Positions 43,334 to 53,001 of a DNA stretch of 64,000 nucleotides are shown one piece after another. The position numbers were made by a program, and so were the translations under genes. Each line of letters begins with the position of its first letter. Position 1 is the first letter of the stretch. This DNA is from Nereida sp965655635 (lineage in GTDB: Bacteria > Pseudomonadota > Alphaproteobacteria > Rhodobacterales > Rhodobacteraceae), in the NCBI RefSeq assembly GCF_965655635.1, contig NZ_CBFHHE010000005.1:46028-110027 (forward strand). Direction: 5' to 3'. The notes beneath the pieces were generated by a model. It had not been told where the DNA came from and ran no database searches. It saw only the letters and a program-made list of their open reading frames with translations.

Positions 43334-45247
43334 TTAGTTCTGAAACGCGCCGACGGCTTCCAGTTCCGCCGCACGTTCGGCGTTGAACCACCAGAAGTCC
43401 AGATGACCAAGCGCAAGCGGGGGCAAAATATCCTCCGGCGGATGTTCAAACATATCGTAATACGCCACCCAATGTTTGTCGTTGTACCAAGTGGGGATGA
43501 TGAACAACTCATCGCGCATGACACGGTCAAGGGCACGTGCAGTGGCCACAAATTCCTCTTGGGTTTTGCTGAGTAACATCTTTTCCATGATCGCATCAGC
43601 CGCCTCATTGGCAAAGCCCGCAGGATTGAACAGGCTTACCGCCGCATCTTCCGAGCCAAAACGCTGTGTGTAACCCAACCCCGGGCCATAACCCGTGGCA
43701 TAACTTCCGTAGACCATGTCGTAGTCGCGATCACGGCGGCGCGCCGTAAATTGTGCGGGATCAACGCGTTCGTAATTGGCATCGACACCGAGACGCTTCA
43801 GGTTTTCGATGAAAGGCAACATGATGCGGTCGAAGCTGGGATTACCTTCCAGCAGGGTAAGGGACAAACTCTCGCCGTCTTTGACCAACATGCCACTACC
43901 ATCCACGACATAACCCGCTTCCTCCATCAGCTTTGACGCCGCTCTGAGATTGCGACGATCAAGCTGCCGCTCGCTGGATGTATGTGGTAGAAAGGCGGAC
44001 GTTGTCAGAAGCGATGGATCAATCAGATCACCCAATGATTGCAACACTTCAAGCTCACGCCCCTCAGGAAGACCACGTGCGGCCATATCGGTGTTTTGCC
44101 AAAAGCTCTCGCGCTGTGCAAAAAGCCCGTATTGCAGCGTCTCATTGGTCCATGTGAAGTTGTACATCAGCGCAATCGCCTGACGGACACGCTTGTCTTG
44201 GAAGGCGTCTTTACCAAGGTTAAATACGAAACCGGACGATGTCGGCAGCGCAGTGTTCGGAAGTTCTTTCTTTACGACCCAATTTTTATCAAGCGCCGGA
44301 AAGTCATAAGACGTACCCCAGTTTTTTGAGCTGGTCTCTTGGCGGAACGAAAATGCCCCTGACTTAAAGCCTTCAAACGCGGCCGCCGCGTCACCGAAAT
44401 ATTCAATACGAATGCGGTCAAAATTGTGTCGGCCTTTATTGAGCGGCAGATCATTGCCCCAATAATCGGGATTGCGCACATAAGTAACTTGGCGCGGGGC
44501 GTCAGCACTCTCAAACATATAGGGACCACTGCCCAGAATTGGGGTCATCGTGCTTTCATCAATCCGCAGATTTTCCGCCTCAAAATAGTATTGGGGAAGC
44601 ACGGCGTTGGTGCCCATTTGACTGATCAACCCTTCGCGCGGCACCTCAGGGTTGAAGGTATATTTCACAGACAGGGGGCCAACTTTCTCAACGCTGCTCA
44701 CCATGCGGGCAAGCGCATCGCGGTAAGACGGAAACGCCTGCTCCATCAGCAAATTCCAAGTAAATACCGCATCATCCGCCGTCACGGGCTCACCGTCAGA
44801 AAATCGCGCCTCGGGGCGGATATGGAATATTACCCAGTCCTGGCTTACCGGATACTCCAACCGCTCCGCGAGTAAGCCATAATCTGTGTTGGGATCGTCA
44901 AGCGAAGTTTCCATGAAACGCTCAACCATCACCGATGAAAGGGAGGCCGGATCACCTTTGCGCGAAAAAGGCATCAGGCTGTTGAATGTGCCCACCGCCG
45001 CGAACGAGATTTCACCACCCTTTGGCGCGTCGGGGTTCACGTAATCAAAATGCGCGAAATCAGCGGGATACTTGGGGCTACCAAGTGTGGTGAATGTCTG
45101 CGCAACAATAACGTTTTCATCGGCCCGAAGCGCTCCCACACAAGCGATCAAGGTTCCCACGCTCAACACCGATACCGCTACAAACTGGGCAAATCGGTTC
45201 GGACGGTTCACGGATTTCGCGCGGCTACGGCTTGGTGTGATTTTCAT
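43334..45247 (-). CDS. yejA: Peptide ABC transporter substrate-binding protein YejA
   Basis: 637-aa family-5 (oligopeptide) binding protein exported by an N-terminal signal (FVAVSVLSVGTLIACVGALR, then ADEN). Motifs: SLMPFSRKGDPA, RPEARFSDGEPVTADDAVFTW and the late GYGPGLGYTQRFGSE. The length is right for YejA/AppA-like proteins. The ATG at 45247 has GAGGG close by; an upstream TTG is rejected. First gene of yejABEF, read after the cytochrome c terminator. Confidence 0.9.
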   Translation of the reverse strand: MKITPSRSRAKSVNRPNRFAQFVAVSVLSVGTLIACVGALRADENVIVAQTFTTLGSPKYPADFAHFDYVNPDAPKGGEISFAAVGTFNSLMPFSRKGDPASLSSVMVERFMETSLDDPNTDYGLLAERLEYPVSQDWVIFHIRPEARFSDGEPVTADDAVFTWNLLMEQAFPSYRDALARMVSSVEKVGPLSVKYTFNPEVPREGLISQMGTNAVLPQYYFEAENLRIDESTMTPILGSGPYMFESADAPRQVTYVRNPDYWGNDLPLNKGRHNFDRIRIEYFGDAAAAFEGFKSGAFSFRQETSSKNWGTSYDFPALDKNWVVKKELPNTALPTSSGFVFNLGKDAFQDKRVRQAIALMYNFTWTNETLQYGLFAQRESFWQNTDMAARGLPEGRELEVLQSLGDLIDPSLLTTSAFLPHTSSERQLDRRNLRAASKLMEEAGYVVDGSGMLVKDGESLSLTLLEGNPSFDRIMLPFIENLKRLGVDANYERVDPAQFTARRRDRDYDMVYGSYATGYGPGLGYTQRFGSEDAAVSLFNPAGFANEAADAIMEKMLLSKTQEEFVATARALDRVMRDELFIIPTWYNDKHWVAYYDMFEHPPEDILPPLALGHLDFWWFNAERAAELEAVGAFQN

Positions 45248-45365
45248 AGGTCCCTCAAAACTTATCAACGTCTTAGGTTAGATGTGAAGCTAAGGTCGCA
45301 TTTGTCCAATGTTCAAGAGGATTATGCCGCAGCTAGCGGATATGTGAGGTTTCGTTTACGCAAAC

Positions 45366-45398
45366 AAAAACGGCGCAGGGTTCATCCCTACGCCGCTT
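45366..45398 (-). terminator. Terminator of the cytochrome c gene
   Basis: Minus strand: a 13-pair stem AAGCGGCGTAGGG / CCCTGCGCCGTTT (two G-T pairs) with a 5-nt loop, continuing into TTTTT. It ends 30-60 nt past the cytochrome stop. Confidence 0.8.
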
Positions 45399-45427
45399 TG
45401 TATCTGTTAAACTTGATTGAGGGCGCG

Positions 45428-45937
45428 TTATTCGCCGTTCGTTTGCAAGTAGGCGATCAAAGACGCGCGGTCTTCGATTTTTGCCATTCCGCGATAGCCC
45501 ATGATTGTGCCAGGTGCATAGTTCTTGGGGCTTTCCAGAAAGCCGCTCAAGTTCTCTGGCGTCCAGTCACCTTCCATGCTGGCCAATACGCCAGAGTAGC
45601 CATAACCGTCTACAGAACCTTTGTCGCGACCAACTACGTTATACAAATGCGGCCCAGTACCGTTGGCACCGTCTGCTTGCTTGTGACACGCGCTACACTG
45701 ACGCCACAATTTCTTGCCTTTGTCGATGTCCGCTGCTGCGAATGCTTCGTCGAAGGATACTTCTACAACTTCAACTTCTGCCTCGTCTGATTCGACTTCA
45801 ATCGCGTAAGCTTGCTGCTCATCGCCGTGCTTACCACCGGTGTGGTACATTTCCTCAGCCACCCAAGAGCCAAGCAAAAAAACCAATAGGGAGCCGCACA
45901 GCCCGCCCAATACTTTCGTAAATGTCATCGTGTCCAT
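45428..45937 (-). CDS. Membrane-anchored class I cytochrome c
   Basis: 169 aa. An uncleaved N-terminal helix (VLGGLCGSLLVFLLGSWVA) is followed by an acidic, Val/Glu-rich linker (about residues 40-65) and a cytochrome c domain with haem motif CSACH, GTGPHLYNVVGR and axial Met in the GTIMGYRG segment. This matches cytochrome c-y/c552-type carriers that shuttle electrons from bc1 to a terminal oxidase, and in phototrophs to the reaction centre. The ATG at 45937 is chosen; 45928 is an alternative. Divergent from pheA. Confidence 0.88.
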   Translation of the reverse strand: MDTMTFTKVLGGLCGSLLVFLLGSWVAEEMYHTGGKHGDEQQAYAIEVESDEAEVEVVEVSFDEAFAAADIDKGKKLWRQCSACHKQADGANGTGPHLYNVVGRDKGSVDGYGYSGVLASMEGDWTPENLSGFLESPKNYAPGTIMGYRGMAKIEDRASLIAYLQTNGE

Positions 45938-46060
45938 TTTGTCGCGTCCGTCATTTGGCTTTACAATTGGTCCCTATATGCCCTTCCCTGCAAAAAGAGC
46001 AAGGTGTAGCAACCGCGACGAAACGCCCTTTTTTACGAATTACACCAAGGACTTCGCAAA

Positions 46061-46909
46061 ATGAGCAGTCAAAAGCCCAAAATTATCGCCTTCCAGGGGG
46101 AACTGGGCGCCTACTCTCATGAAGCATGCGCAGTTGCCCGCCCCGACCATACCCCACTTCCCTGTCGTACGTTTGAAGACGTGATCAAAGCCGTCCGCGA
46201 GGGGCGCGCAGATCTGGCGATGCTACCGGTTGAAAACACCACCTACGGGCGCGTTGCAGACATGCACCGACTTCTGCCCGCATCGGGCCTACACATCATT
46301 GACGAGGCATTCGTGCGCGTTCGCATTGCGCTTATGGCCCCCAAGGGCGCCACGCTCAGCGATATCAAACTTGTCCGTGCGCACCCTGTTTTGATCCCCC
46401 AGTGCCGCACTTTCCTCATGCAGAACGGCATAGCAGATGAAACCGCAGTAGACAGTGCTGGCGCGGCGGCCGATCTGGCGCGCAACCCAGAGCAAGGCAT
46501 CGGTGCTTTGGCATCAGAGCTGGCCGCTGAACAATATGAGCTTACCGTGCTGGTCCGCGATATCGAGGACGAAGACACAAACACCACCCGCTTTTTGATC
46601 ATGTCCCGCGAGATGGATCCAAGTAGACGCGGCGACGGCGTCATGATGACCAGCTTCGTTTTCCGCGTTCGCAACATCCCCGCGGCCCTATACAAAGCCA
46701 TGGGTGGGTTTGCGACGAACGGCATCAACATGACCAAACTGGAAAGCTACATGGTAAACGGCGAATTTACCGCAACCCAGTTTTACGCCGACATTGAAGG
46801 CCATCCAGATGATCAGAACGTCCAACTGGCAATGGATGAGTTGGGCCACTTCACCGACCAAATCACCTTACTTGGGGTCTATCCCGCCCACGCCTGCCGC
46901 AACAGTTAG
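46061..46909 (+). CDS. pheA: Prephenate dehydratase
   Basis: 282 aa. Makes phenylpyruvate from prephenate in phenylalanine synthesis. The catalytic domain begins IIAFQGELGAYSHEA and contains LPVENTTYGRV (PVENS-like) and the DTNTTRFLIM motif (TTRF). A C-terminal ACT domain (VFRVRNIPAALYKAMGGFA, then GINMTKLESYMV) gives Phe feedback control. No chorismate mutase domain is present. AAGGA precedes the ATG. Confidence 0.93.
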   Translation: MSSQKPKIIAFQGELGAYSHEACAVARPDHTPLPCRTFEDVIKAVREGRADLAMLPVENTTYGRVADMHRLLPASGLHIIDEAFVRVRIALMAPKGATLSDIKLVRAHPVLIPQCRTFLMQNGIADETAVDSAGAAADLARNPEQGIGALASELAAEQYELTVLVRDIEDEDTNTTRFLIMSREMDPSRRGDGVMMTSFVFRVRNIPAALYKAMGGFATNGINMTKLESYMVNGEFTATQFYADIEGHPDDQNVQLAMDELGHFTDQITLLGVYPAHACRNS

Positions 46910-46917
46910 GCGCAGGC

Positions 46918-47370
46918 TTAGCGACCAGAGTAGCCGTCTTCGATGGTTTCTGCCCAATCAGACACCCGATTGGCAAACCGCTTTTGCGCCCGCTGTCTAG
47001 CAAGTTTGAATGATTGCAGTAAAACCCGCGCGGTCAGGGTCTTTGCCTTAGCATTTGTGCTGACCACCATCCGTGTGCGGCTGCGTGACAGCGCAACCAA
47101 CTCCACACTGAAGCTAAATTCCATACCCTTGATGCGCGCCTCATAACCCAACTTTTCATCAATCCCATACTTAACCAAGGTGGCCTTCAGCTTGCGGTCT
47201 TTGCCCCGCAAGCGAAATTCAGCGGTCCACGTGGTGCCAACACCGATCTGACCACTGCGCGTCACTTTCGCCCCACGGCGTAACGGGAGCCGCTCAAGAC
47301 TGTCGTAATCCGTAAGCCGCGCAAATACAAAAGACGTGGGAGCAGATATATCTTCTTGTGTGCTCAACAT
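46918..47370 (-). CDS. SRPBCC-fold protein
   Basis: 150 aa without signal peptide. The pattern ISAPTSFVFARLTDYDSLERL at the start and the mid-region ELVALSRSRTRMVVS are those of START/polyketide-cyclase-like (SRPBCC) folds that bind hydrophobic ligands. Function unknown. The ATG at 47370 directly follows an in-frame GTG; AAGG lies upstream. Convergent with pheA (8-nt gap). Confidence 0.7.
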   Translation of the reverse strand: MLSTQEDISAPTSFVFARLTDYDSLERLPLRRGAKVTRSGQIGVGTTWTAEFRLRGKDRKLKATLVKYGIDEKLGYEARIKGMEFSFSVELVALSRSRTRMVVSTNAKAKTLTARVLLQSFKLARQRAQKRFANRVSDWAETIEDGYSGR

Positions 47371-47442
47371 CACCGAAAACCTTACTCTTTAAGCATCATC
47401 AGGCCGTGTTTTGTGCCACCGCCTGATTAACAATTCGTGCAC

Positions 47443-48402
47443 TCAGTCTAATGTATCCGCCAGCCAATTCTCCAGCAAAAAGTGCGCAATTGCCCCTTTT
47501 CGAGCCGGATCAATATCAGCGTGACGACCCGCAAAGACCTCGGCCAGCTCTTCACGGGTAACCCAACGTGCGGCTTCAATCTCAAGGGGATCAATCGTTA
47601 TGTCTGTGCTAGTTGCTTTGCCATGTACGCCAAACATTAAAGACGCAGGAAAGGGCCAAGGCTGGGACGCCAAATACTCAACCTCACCAACGCGAACCCC
47701 AGATTCCTCAAAGACCTCACGGCGCACAGCCGCCTCCAGGGTTTCACCGGGTTCAACAAAACCCGCCAACAATGAATACATTCGCTCAGGCCAATGGGGT
47801 GAGCGGCCAAGCAGTACCAAGTTACCACGCGTGATCAACATAATGACTACCGGATCGGTGCGCGGAAAATGATGCGCTTTGCAAGGGTCACAATTACGCT
47901 GCCAGCCGCCCGAAGCCATCACCGATGCATGCCCACATTTGGCGCAAAACTGATGGGACGCGTGCCACGTAAATACTGCCCGCGTAGTTGCCGTAATCTC
48001 AGCATCCAGTGGTGATAGCCGCAACATCGCACCACGCAACTCGCAAAATGCAGCCCCCTCTGGTGCGTTGGGCGGGACTTGTTCTGACGGGTCAACGAAC
48101 TGGTTGAGCGTGCTCAAATCCGCATCCTCCGGCTCCCACCCCGAAACATCAGCAGCAAACAGCATCTCACCATCAGCACCTTGCCCAAGAAAAACCGGCG
48201 CTTCGCTTTGCAACGCGAGTAATGGATGCTCACCACTTACCCAAGCAACGCCTTCAGGCCCCAAAAGCGGTTTTCCCCGCCAGATCAAAAGCACATTGTT
48301 TGTTTGCTGAAACGCCTTGGAAAGCACCTCGGCGTTGCGGCGTAATTCTGCGCGCCTTTCAAGCCCACCACCGCCAAATGTCACTGTCTCAGCATGGCGC
48401 AT
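47443..48402 (-). CDS. nudC: NAD(+)/NADH pyrophosphatase (RNA decapping Nudix hydrolase)
   Basis: 319 aa. Hydrolyses NADH to NMNH plus AMP and can remove NAD caps from RNA. A zinc ribbon (FCAKCGHA...NCDPCKAHHFPR) precedes the Nudix box (GFVEPGE, then REVFEESGV), and the NudC-specific SQPWPFP motif follows. The N-terminal domain is as long as in family members. Confidence 0.93.
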   Translation of the reverse strand: MRHAETVTFGGGGLERRAELRRNAEVLSKAFQQTNNVLLIWRGKPLLGPEGVAWVSGEHPLLALQSEAPVFLGQGADGEMLFAADVSGWEPEDADLSTLNQFVDPSEQVPPNAPEGAAFCELRGAMLRLSPLDAEITATTRAVFTWHASHQFCAKCGHASVMASGGWQRNCDPCKAHHFPRTDPVVIMLITRGNLVLLGRSPHWPERMYSLLAGFVEPGETLEAAVRREVFEESGVRVGEVEYLASQPWPFPASLMFGVHGKATSTDITIDPLEIEAARWVTREELAEVFAGRHADIDPARKGAIAHFLLENWLADTLD

Positions 48403-48499
48403 CGCCTGCCCTCCCCAAAAATAGTAGGTTACGTCATCCCTCGGACTGGCCTACCCTGACACCATGTTAGTCTTCACACATTGCTAATGATTAGCCATC

Positions 48500-50237
48500 G
48501 TGAGCGCCAGAGCCTCAAATTCGACAACGCTTGTTGTCCTCGCAACATCCGACTTGCACGGCGCCCTCACGCCAAAGGATAGCGCGCAAGGCAGCTTAGC
48601 AAACCTGTCATCGGTAATTGCAGACGAGCGGGCAAAAGCAGCAGTGTCGGGCGATCAAGTTTTATTGCTTGATAATGGCGATGCATTGCAGGGCAGTGAT
48701 GTGATGGATTGGTGCGCTACGCCCGAAGGCTTGCGTGCCGAGCATCCTGTCATAGCCGCTTTTGCCGAACTGAAATATGATGCGATCACCCTTGGCAACC
48801 ACGAATTTGACTACGGCATGACCGCGCTAAGCCAGCGTATCGGTGAGGCAACGCAGCCGGTCGTCTCATGCAATATTGCCGGTGTTGATCATGTTGTGCC
48901 TTGGACAATCCTTAAGCGCGATGTGACATTGCCGAGCGGTACGACCAAGGAACTGCGCATCGGCATCACGGGGGTTTGCCCCCCGGAAACCGCCCAATGG
49001 AACGCCGCGCGCCTACCAGATACAGTGCAGTTCAAGCCCATTATTCCAGCGTTAAGTCAAAGTTGCGCAGAACTGCGTGCCGTCGGTGCAGATGTGGTGT
49101 TATGTCTTGCACATATTGGTATCACCGCAGATGACACACTCTGCGTTCGGCCCGACGACTCACACGTCAACAAGAACGAAACGACTATGGAAGTGCTATC
49201 GATGAACGCTCTTGATGCTGTCATTTTGGGCCACACCCATATGTCGTTCAAAACAGACGCAAACGCCAAAATTCCCGCGGTACTACCTTCCGCCCACGGT
49301 GCGGAACTTGGTAAACTGGCTCTCGAATTAACCCATGACGGAAAGCGCTGGCAGGTGAGTAGCACGAGGGCCATGGCCCTACCTGCAGCGGCGCAGCCCC
49401 AAAAACTTACAACGCCTGCACTACACAGTGCGCGACAACAGGCCCAAGACTGGCTGGATGAACCCATCGGACAGAGCGAGATCGGCTTTAACAGCGCCCT
49501 CGCGCTGACCATGCCCACACCGCTTAGCAATCTGTTGGGAGATGCGTTGGTCGCTGCTGCGGCACCCTTTGGCAAAGGTTTTCCAGTTTTGACAACAGTG
49601 CCAATGCTACGAACCGGCGGTCGTACGAACGCGCTGAACTACACCCGTATCGCGGCAGGCACTTTGCGCAGGCGTGATCTGATCACCGCTTATCCGCTCC
49701 AAAGCAGCGTTCAATTAGTGCAGACAACTGCGCAAGCCCTGCGCGATGATTTGCGAAAAGGCGCGCGTATTTACGGCGATCTGACTATGCAAAGCCAGCT
49801 ATTCAACACAGACGTTCCACGGTTCACGGCCAACATTGTTCACGGCGCGACCTACCAAATTCACCTTGATGCCGCACCAGATGCGACCAATCGTGTGAGC
49901 CCGCTCAAAAATCCAAGGCATCACGCTTGCAAATGATACGCCGCTTTTGGTGGCAACCGATGACTACCGCGTCCAGACAGGCAAAATCTCAGGAACAGTT
50001 TGTGAAGGACCTGAGATGTCGCTGAGACAAACGCTAGAGTCATACCTAGCACACACCACACCTACCCAAGCATCACACGGTGCTCTGCGGCCCGAGGCGT
50101 GGCATTTAGAATCCGGTAAGGGATCAACCGCCACGTTCAACGCACCATGTGACACGCCCTTGCCCGCGAACATCCCTCCCGCGGCCTGCCAAAGCGAAAC
50201 ACACCCCCAGCTCACCACTCTTGAGATGATGTTCTAA
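48500..50237 (+). pseudogene. 5'-nucleotidase/cyclic phosphodiesterase family gene with +1 frameshift
   Basis: The first frame (48500-49936) has the metallophosphatase motifs ATSDLHGA, LLDNGDALQG, LGNHEFDYG, LAHIG and LGHTHMSF, then most of the C-terminal 5'-nucleotidase domain. After the AAAAA run at 49907-49911 the homologous reading continues in the next frame as IQGITLANDTPLLVATDDYR and on to 50237. An extra A (four to five) in this run explains the shift. In the uncorrected frame the protein ends after 478 aa with 8-9 unrelated residues. The catalytic phosphoesterase domain is complete, so some activity may remain. No signal peptide, which is unusual for the family. The start (GTG at 48500) is poorly supported. 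Confidence 0.75.
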
Positions 50238-50244
50238 GCACCAC

Positions 50245-50273
50245 TTGCACAAAATCGCCCTGCCCCCTATATC
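50245..50273 (+). promoter_or_regulatory. Promoter of the SRP RNA gene
   Basis: TTGCAC at 50245-50250, 17-nt spacer, TATATC at 50268-50273; the RNA begins about seven bases later. Confidence 0.65.
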
Positions 50274-50279
50274 GGCCTT

Positions 50280-50373
50280 GAGAGGTTGGCGCGGGCAAGT
50301 GCCTCGCCAACCTGGTCAGGTCCGGAAGGAAGCAGCCACAACGAGCCCCACTTGGGTCGATGTCCAACCTCTC
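50280..50373 (+). ncRNA. ffs: Signal recognition particle RNA, small (4.5S-like)
   Basis: About 94 nt. The ends GAGAGGTTGG and CCAACCTCTC pair to form the terminal helix. The apical domain holds the conserved GGTCAGGTCCGGAAGGAAGCAGC segment with the GGAA tetraloop, the Ffh-binding site. It pairs with Ffh to target nascent membrane proteins. Location just upstream of dnaX is common in Rhodobacterales. Confidence 0.95.
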
Positions 50374-50493
50374 ACCTTATCTTCTTTACACTGCGAATTG
50401 ATCCCTAATGGCTTAGGCCAAATGATGCGGATTCCCCTGTGGACGTTGCCAGCCCACACCACTAGTCTGAAACAGTCTATCCATGAGGCTTTG

Positions 50494-52254
50494 ATGACTG
50501 ACAAACCCGCCTATCAGGTGCTTGCGCGTAAATACCGCCCCGAAACCTTTGCCGACCTTGTTGGCCAAGACGCGATGGTTCGCACGCTCAAAAACGCGTT
50601 TGAGGCCAACAGGATCGCACAGGCCTTCGTGATGACGGGTATTCGCGGCACGGGTAAAACCACCACCGCACGGATTATCGCCAAGGGCATGAACTGCATC
50701 GGCACTGATGGCACCAGTGGCCCCACGACTGAGCCATGCGGCGTTTGCGAGCACTGCACGGCGATCATGGAAGGCCGCCACGTTGACGTCATGGAGATGG
50801 ACGCCGCCTCACGTACTGGCGTCAATGACATCCGTGAAATCATCGAATCTGTCGCCTACCGCGCCGCCTCTGCGCGCTACAAAATATATATCATCGATGA
50901 GGTGCACATGCTTAGCACCTCGGCGTTCAACGCCCTGCTGAAAACGCTCGAAGAACCGCCTGCACATGTCAAATTTATCTTTGCCACAACAGAAATCCGC
51001 AAAGTCCCCGTCACGGTGTTGTCACGATGCCAGCGATTTGACCTGCGCCGCATTGAGCCCGAAGTGCAAATTGCCCTGCTGCGCAAAATCGCCACCGGCG
51101 AAGGCGCTGAAATTACCGATGATGCGCTAGCCCTGATTACCCGGGCGGCTGAAGGCTCTGCGCGGGACGCCACATCACTATTGGACCAAGCAATCAGCCA
51201 CGGAGCAGGCGAAACCACCGCCGATCAGGTACGCGCCATGCTTGGCCTTGCAGACCGTGGCCGCGTTTTGGACTTGATTGACATGATCCTCAAAGGTGAC
51301 GCGGCAGGTGCCTTGTCAGAAATATCGTCACAATACGCAGACGGCGCAGACCCCATGGCGGTTTTGCGCGATTTGGCGGAAATCACCCACTGGACGAGCG
51401 TTGTTAAGATCACACCAGACGCTGCAGAGGACCCCACAATCGGCCCAGATGAGCGTGCGCGCGGCCAAGCAATGGCAGCGGCCCTACCGATGCGGGTGCT
51501 TACGCGTATGTGGCAGATGCTGCTTAAAGCAATCGAAGAAGTCTCGCAGGCGCCGAACGCAATGATGGCGGCAGAAATGGCAATCATTCGCCTGACACAC
51601 GTGGCGGACCTCCCGGCGCCGGATGACTTGGTACGCAAACTAAAAGATATGACGCCCCCACCCGCAGCCCCCCAAAGCGGCGGCAACGGACCAGCTGGCG
51701 GCGGTGTGCATATGTCGGGTGGAGCAAGCACGTCAGCTGTTAGCCACAGAACATCCTCGGCCACACAAATGGGCGGCAACACCGAAGGCGCAACAGCATT
51801 GGCCGTGGATCAAGGTCTTGCACGGTTTGCGACGTTTGAAACCGTGGTTGAGCTGATCCGGACCCACCGCGATGTTAAGTTGCTCGTGGATGTGGAAAAT
51901 GGCGTGCGCCTGATCTCATATCAACCAGGGCGTATCACCTTTGCGCCGACCCCGAATGCACCCGCGGATCTGGCCCAAAAACTCGGCAGCCGTCTGCAGG
52001 CGTGGACCGGCAACAGATGGGCCATCTCAATCGAGGCAGAGGGCGGCACGGAAACAATCGCTGAAAAGCGTGACGCTGCGGACCTTGCGCTGAAAGCAGA
52101 AGCCTCGGCGCACCCGCTTGTCCAAGCGGTTTTTGATGCATTCCCAGACGCGAAAATCGTTAACATCAAAACCATGAAAGATCTCGAAACCACCGTCGCC
52201 GGTGAAGCACTGGCAGAAGTTGAGGACGAATGGGACCCCTTCGACGAGGACTGA
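50494..52254 (+). CDS. dnaX: DNA polymerase III subunits gamma/tau
   Basis: 586-aa clamp-loader ATPase. N-terminal AAA+ domain with Walker A GIRGTGKTTTAR, a zinc module containing EPCGVCEHC, Walker B YIIDEVHML and sensor SRCQRFDLRR. Then a Pro/Gly-rich linker (about residues 390-430) and a tau-type C-terminal domain ending in an acidic tail. I see no obvious gamma-frameshift heptamer. The start MTDKPAYQVLARKYRP is preceded by GAGG; the upstream in-frame extension crosses ffs and is rejected. Confidence 0.95.
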   Translation: MTDKPAYQVLARKYRPETFADLVGQDAMVRTLKNAFEANRIAQAFVMTGIRGTGKTTTARIIAKGMNCIGTDGTSGPTTEPCGVCEHCTAIMEGRHVDVMEMDAASRTGVNDIREIIESVAYRAASARYKIYIIDEVHMLSTSAFNALLKTLEEPPAHVKFIFATTEIRKVPVTVLSRCQRFDLRRIEPEVQIALLRKIATGEGAEITDDALALITRAAEGSARDATSLLDQAISHGAGETTADQVRAMLGLADRGRVLDLIDMILKGDAAGALSEISSQYADGADPMAVLRDLAEITHWTSVVKITPDAAEDPTIGPDERARGQAMAAALPMRVLTRMWQMLLKAIEEVSQAPNAMMAAEMAIIRLTHVADLPAPDDLVRKLKDMTPPPAAPQSGGNGPAGGGVHMSGGASTSAVSHRTSSATQMGGNTEGATALAVDQGLARFATFETVVELIRTHRDVKLLVDVENGVRLISYQPGRITFAPTPNAPADLAQKLGSRLQAWTGNRWAISIEAEGGTETIAEKRDAADLALKAEASAHPLVQAVFDAFPDAKIVNIKTMKDLETTVAGEALAEVEDEWDPFDED

Positions 52255-52655
52255 TCAGCACTGCAATCTTACTCGGGACAACACCTCTGGCCGCTTACGC
52301 GCAGACCAGCGTGTGCGGCAGTTTGCGACCCACCTGGGAAGACGGCACCACGGCTACAGCAGTGGATGAATTGGTAGCCCTTATGTCCACGCCCCCTTCG
52401 CTTATCTTACTTGTGGCGACAGCATTTGTGATCAGGTTGCGTCATCAATGGGGCGCACTGATCGTTGTATTGGCATGGACTGCTTGGATGTCGACGCTCA
52501 CGCTCGGCACGCCCGCACCATTAACGCTACAAGCCATGGCGGAAGGCTGCATCGGCAGCTCTTCTCTTTTTATCACCACGGTCATTGCGCTATGTGTCGC
52601 GACGATCCTTTACACAACACGTGGGGCCAAAACGCCCCCAACCACGGAGAAATAA
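52230..52655 (+). CDS. Membrane protein of unknown function between dnaX and ybaB
   Basis: 141 aa. A signal-like segment (GLISTAILLGTTPLAAYAQT) is followed by a short loop with Cys and about three hydrophobic stretches (SLILLVATAFVI, ALIVVLAWTAWMSTL, SLFITTVIALCVATILY) and a polar tail. I do not recognise the family. The ATG sits inside the last dnaX codons (25-nt overlap) behind GAGGA, and the stop is two bases before the ybaB ATG, so it is embedded in the dnaX-ybaB-recR operon. The frame fits coding sequence well; a role in replication or repair is not implied. Confidence 0.65.
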   Translation: MGPLRRGLISTAILLGTTPLAAYAQTSVCGSLRPTWEDGTTATAVDELVALMSTPPSLILLVATAFVIRLRHQWGALIVVLAWTAWMSTLTLGTPAPLTLQAMAEGCIGSSSLFITTVIALCVATILYTTRGAKTPPTTEK

Positions 52656-52657
52656 AG

Positions 52658-52993
52658 ATGTTCAAAGGCATGGGCGATATGGCCAAAATGATGAAGGCCG
52701 CCAAAGATATGCAATCCAAAATGGCCGAGATGCAAGACGACCTTGAGAACGTCACTGTGACCGGGGAAAGCGGGGCGGGTTTGGTCAAAGCAACAGCAAC
52801 TGCCAAAGGCATTTTGACAGGCCTCGACATTGATCCATCCATCTTTCACCCGGATGAAAAAGAAGTGGTTGAGGACCTGATCCTTGCCGCCATCAAAGAC
52901 GCACAGGCAAAGGCCGCGCAGAAGTCCCAAGAAGAAATGGGCAAGCTGACAGAAGGCCTTGGCCTTCCCGCTGATATGAAGCTGCCGTTCTAA
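52658..52993 (+). CDS. YbaB/EbfC nucleoid-associated protein
   Basis: 111 aa, the usual length. Met/Lys-rich N-terminal helix (MFKGMGDMAKMMKAAKDMQ) and the dimer core with VTVTGESGAGLVKATATA. It binds DNA as a dimer and is nearly always next to recR, as here (8-nt gap). The start follows the upstream stop by two bases. Confidence 0.92.
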   Translation: MFKGMGDMAKMMKAAKDMQSKMAEMQDDLENVTVTGESGAGLVKATATAKGILTGLDIDPSIFHPDEKEVVEDLILAAIKDAQAKAAQKSQEEMGKLTEGLGLPADMKLPF

Positions 52994-53001
52994 AAACCGC
53001 T

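Noticed and set aside
50245..50493. N-terminal extension of dnaX back to 50245
   Set aside because: It would translate through the SRP RNA; the DnaX homology and a GAGG site fix the start at 50494.
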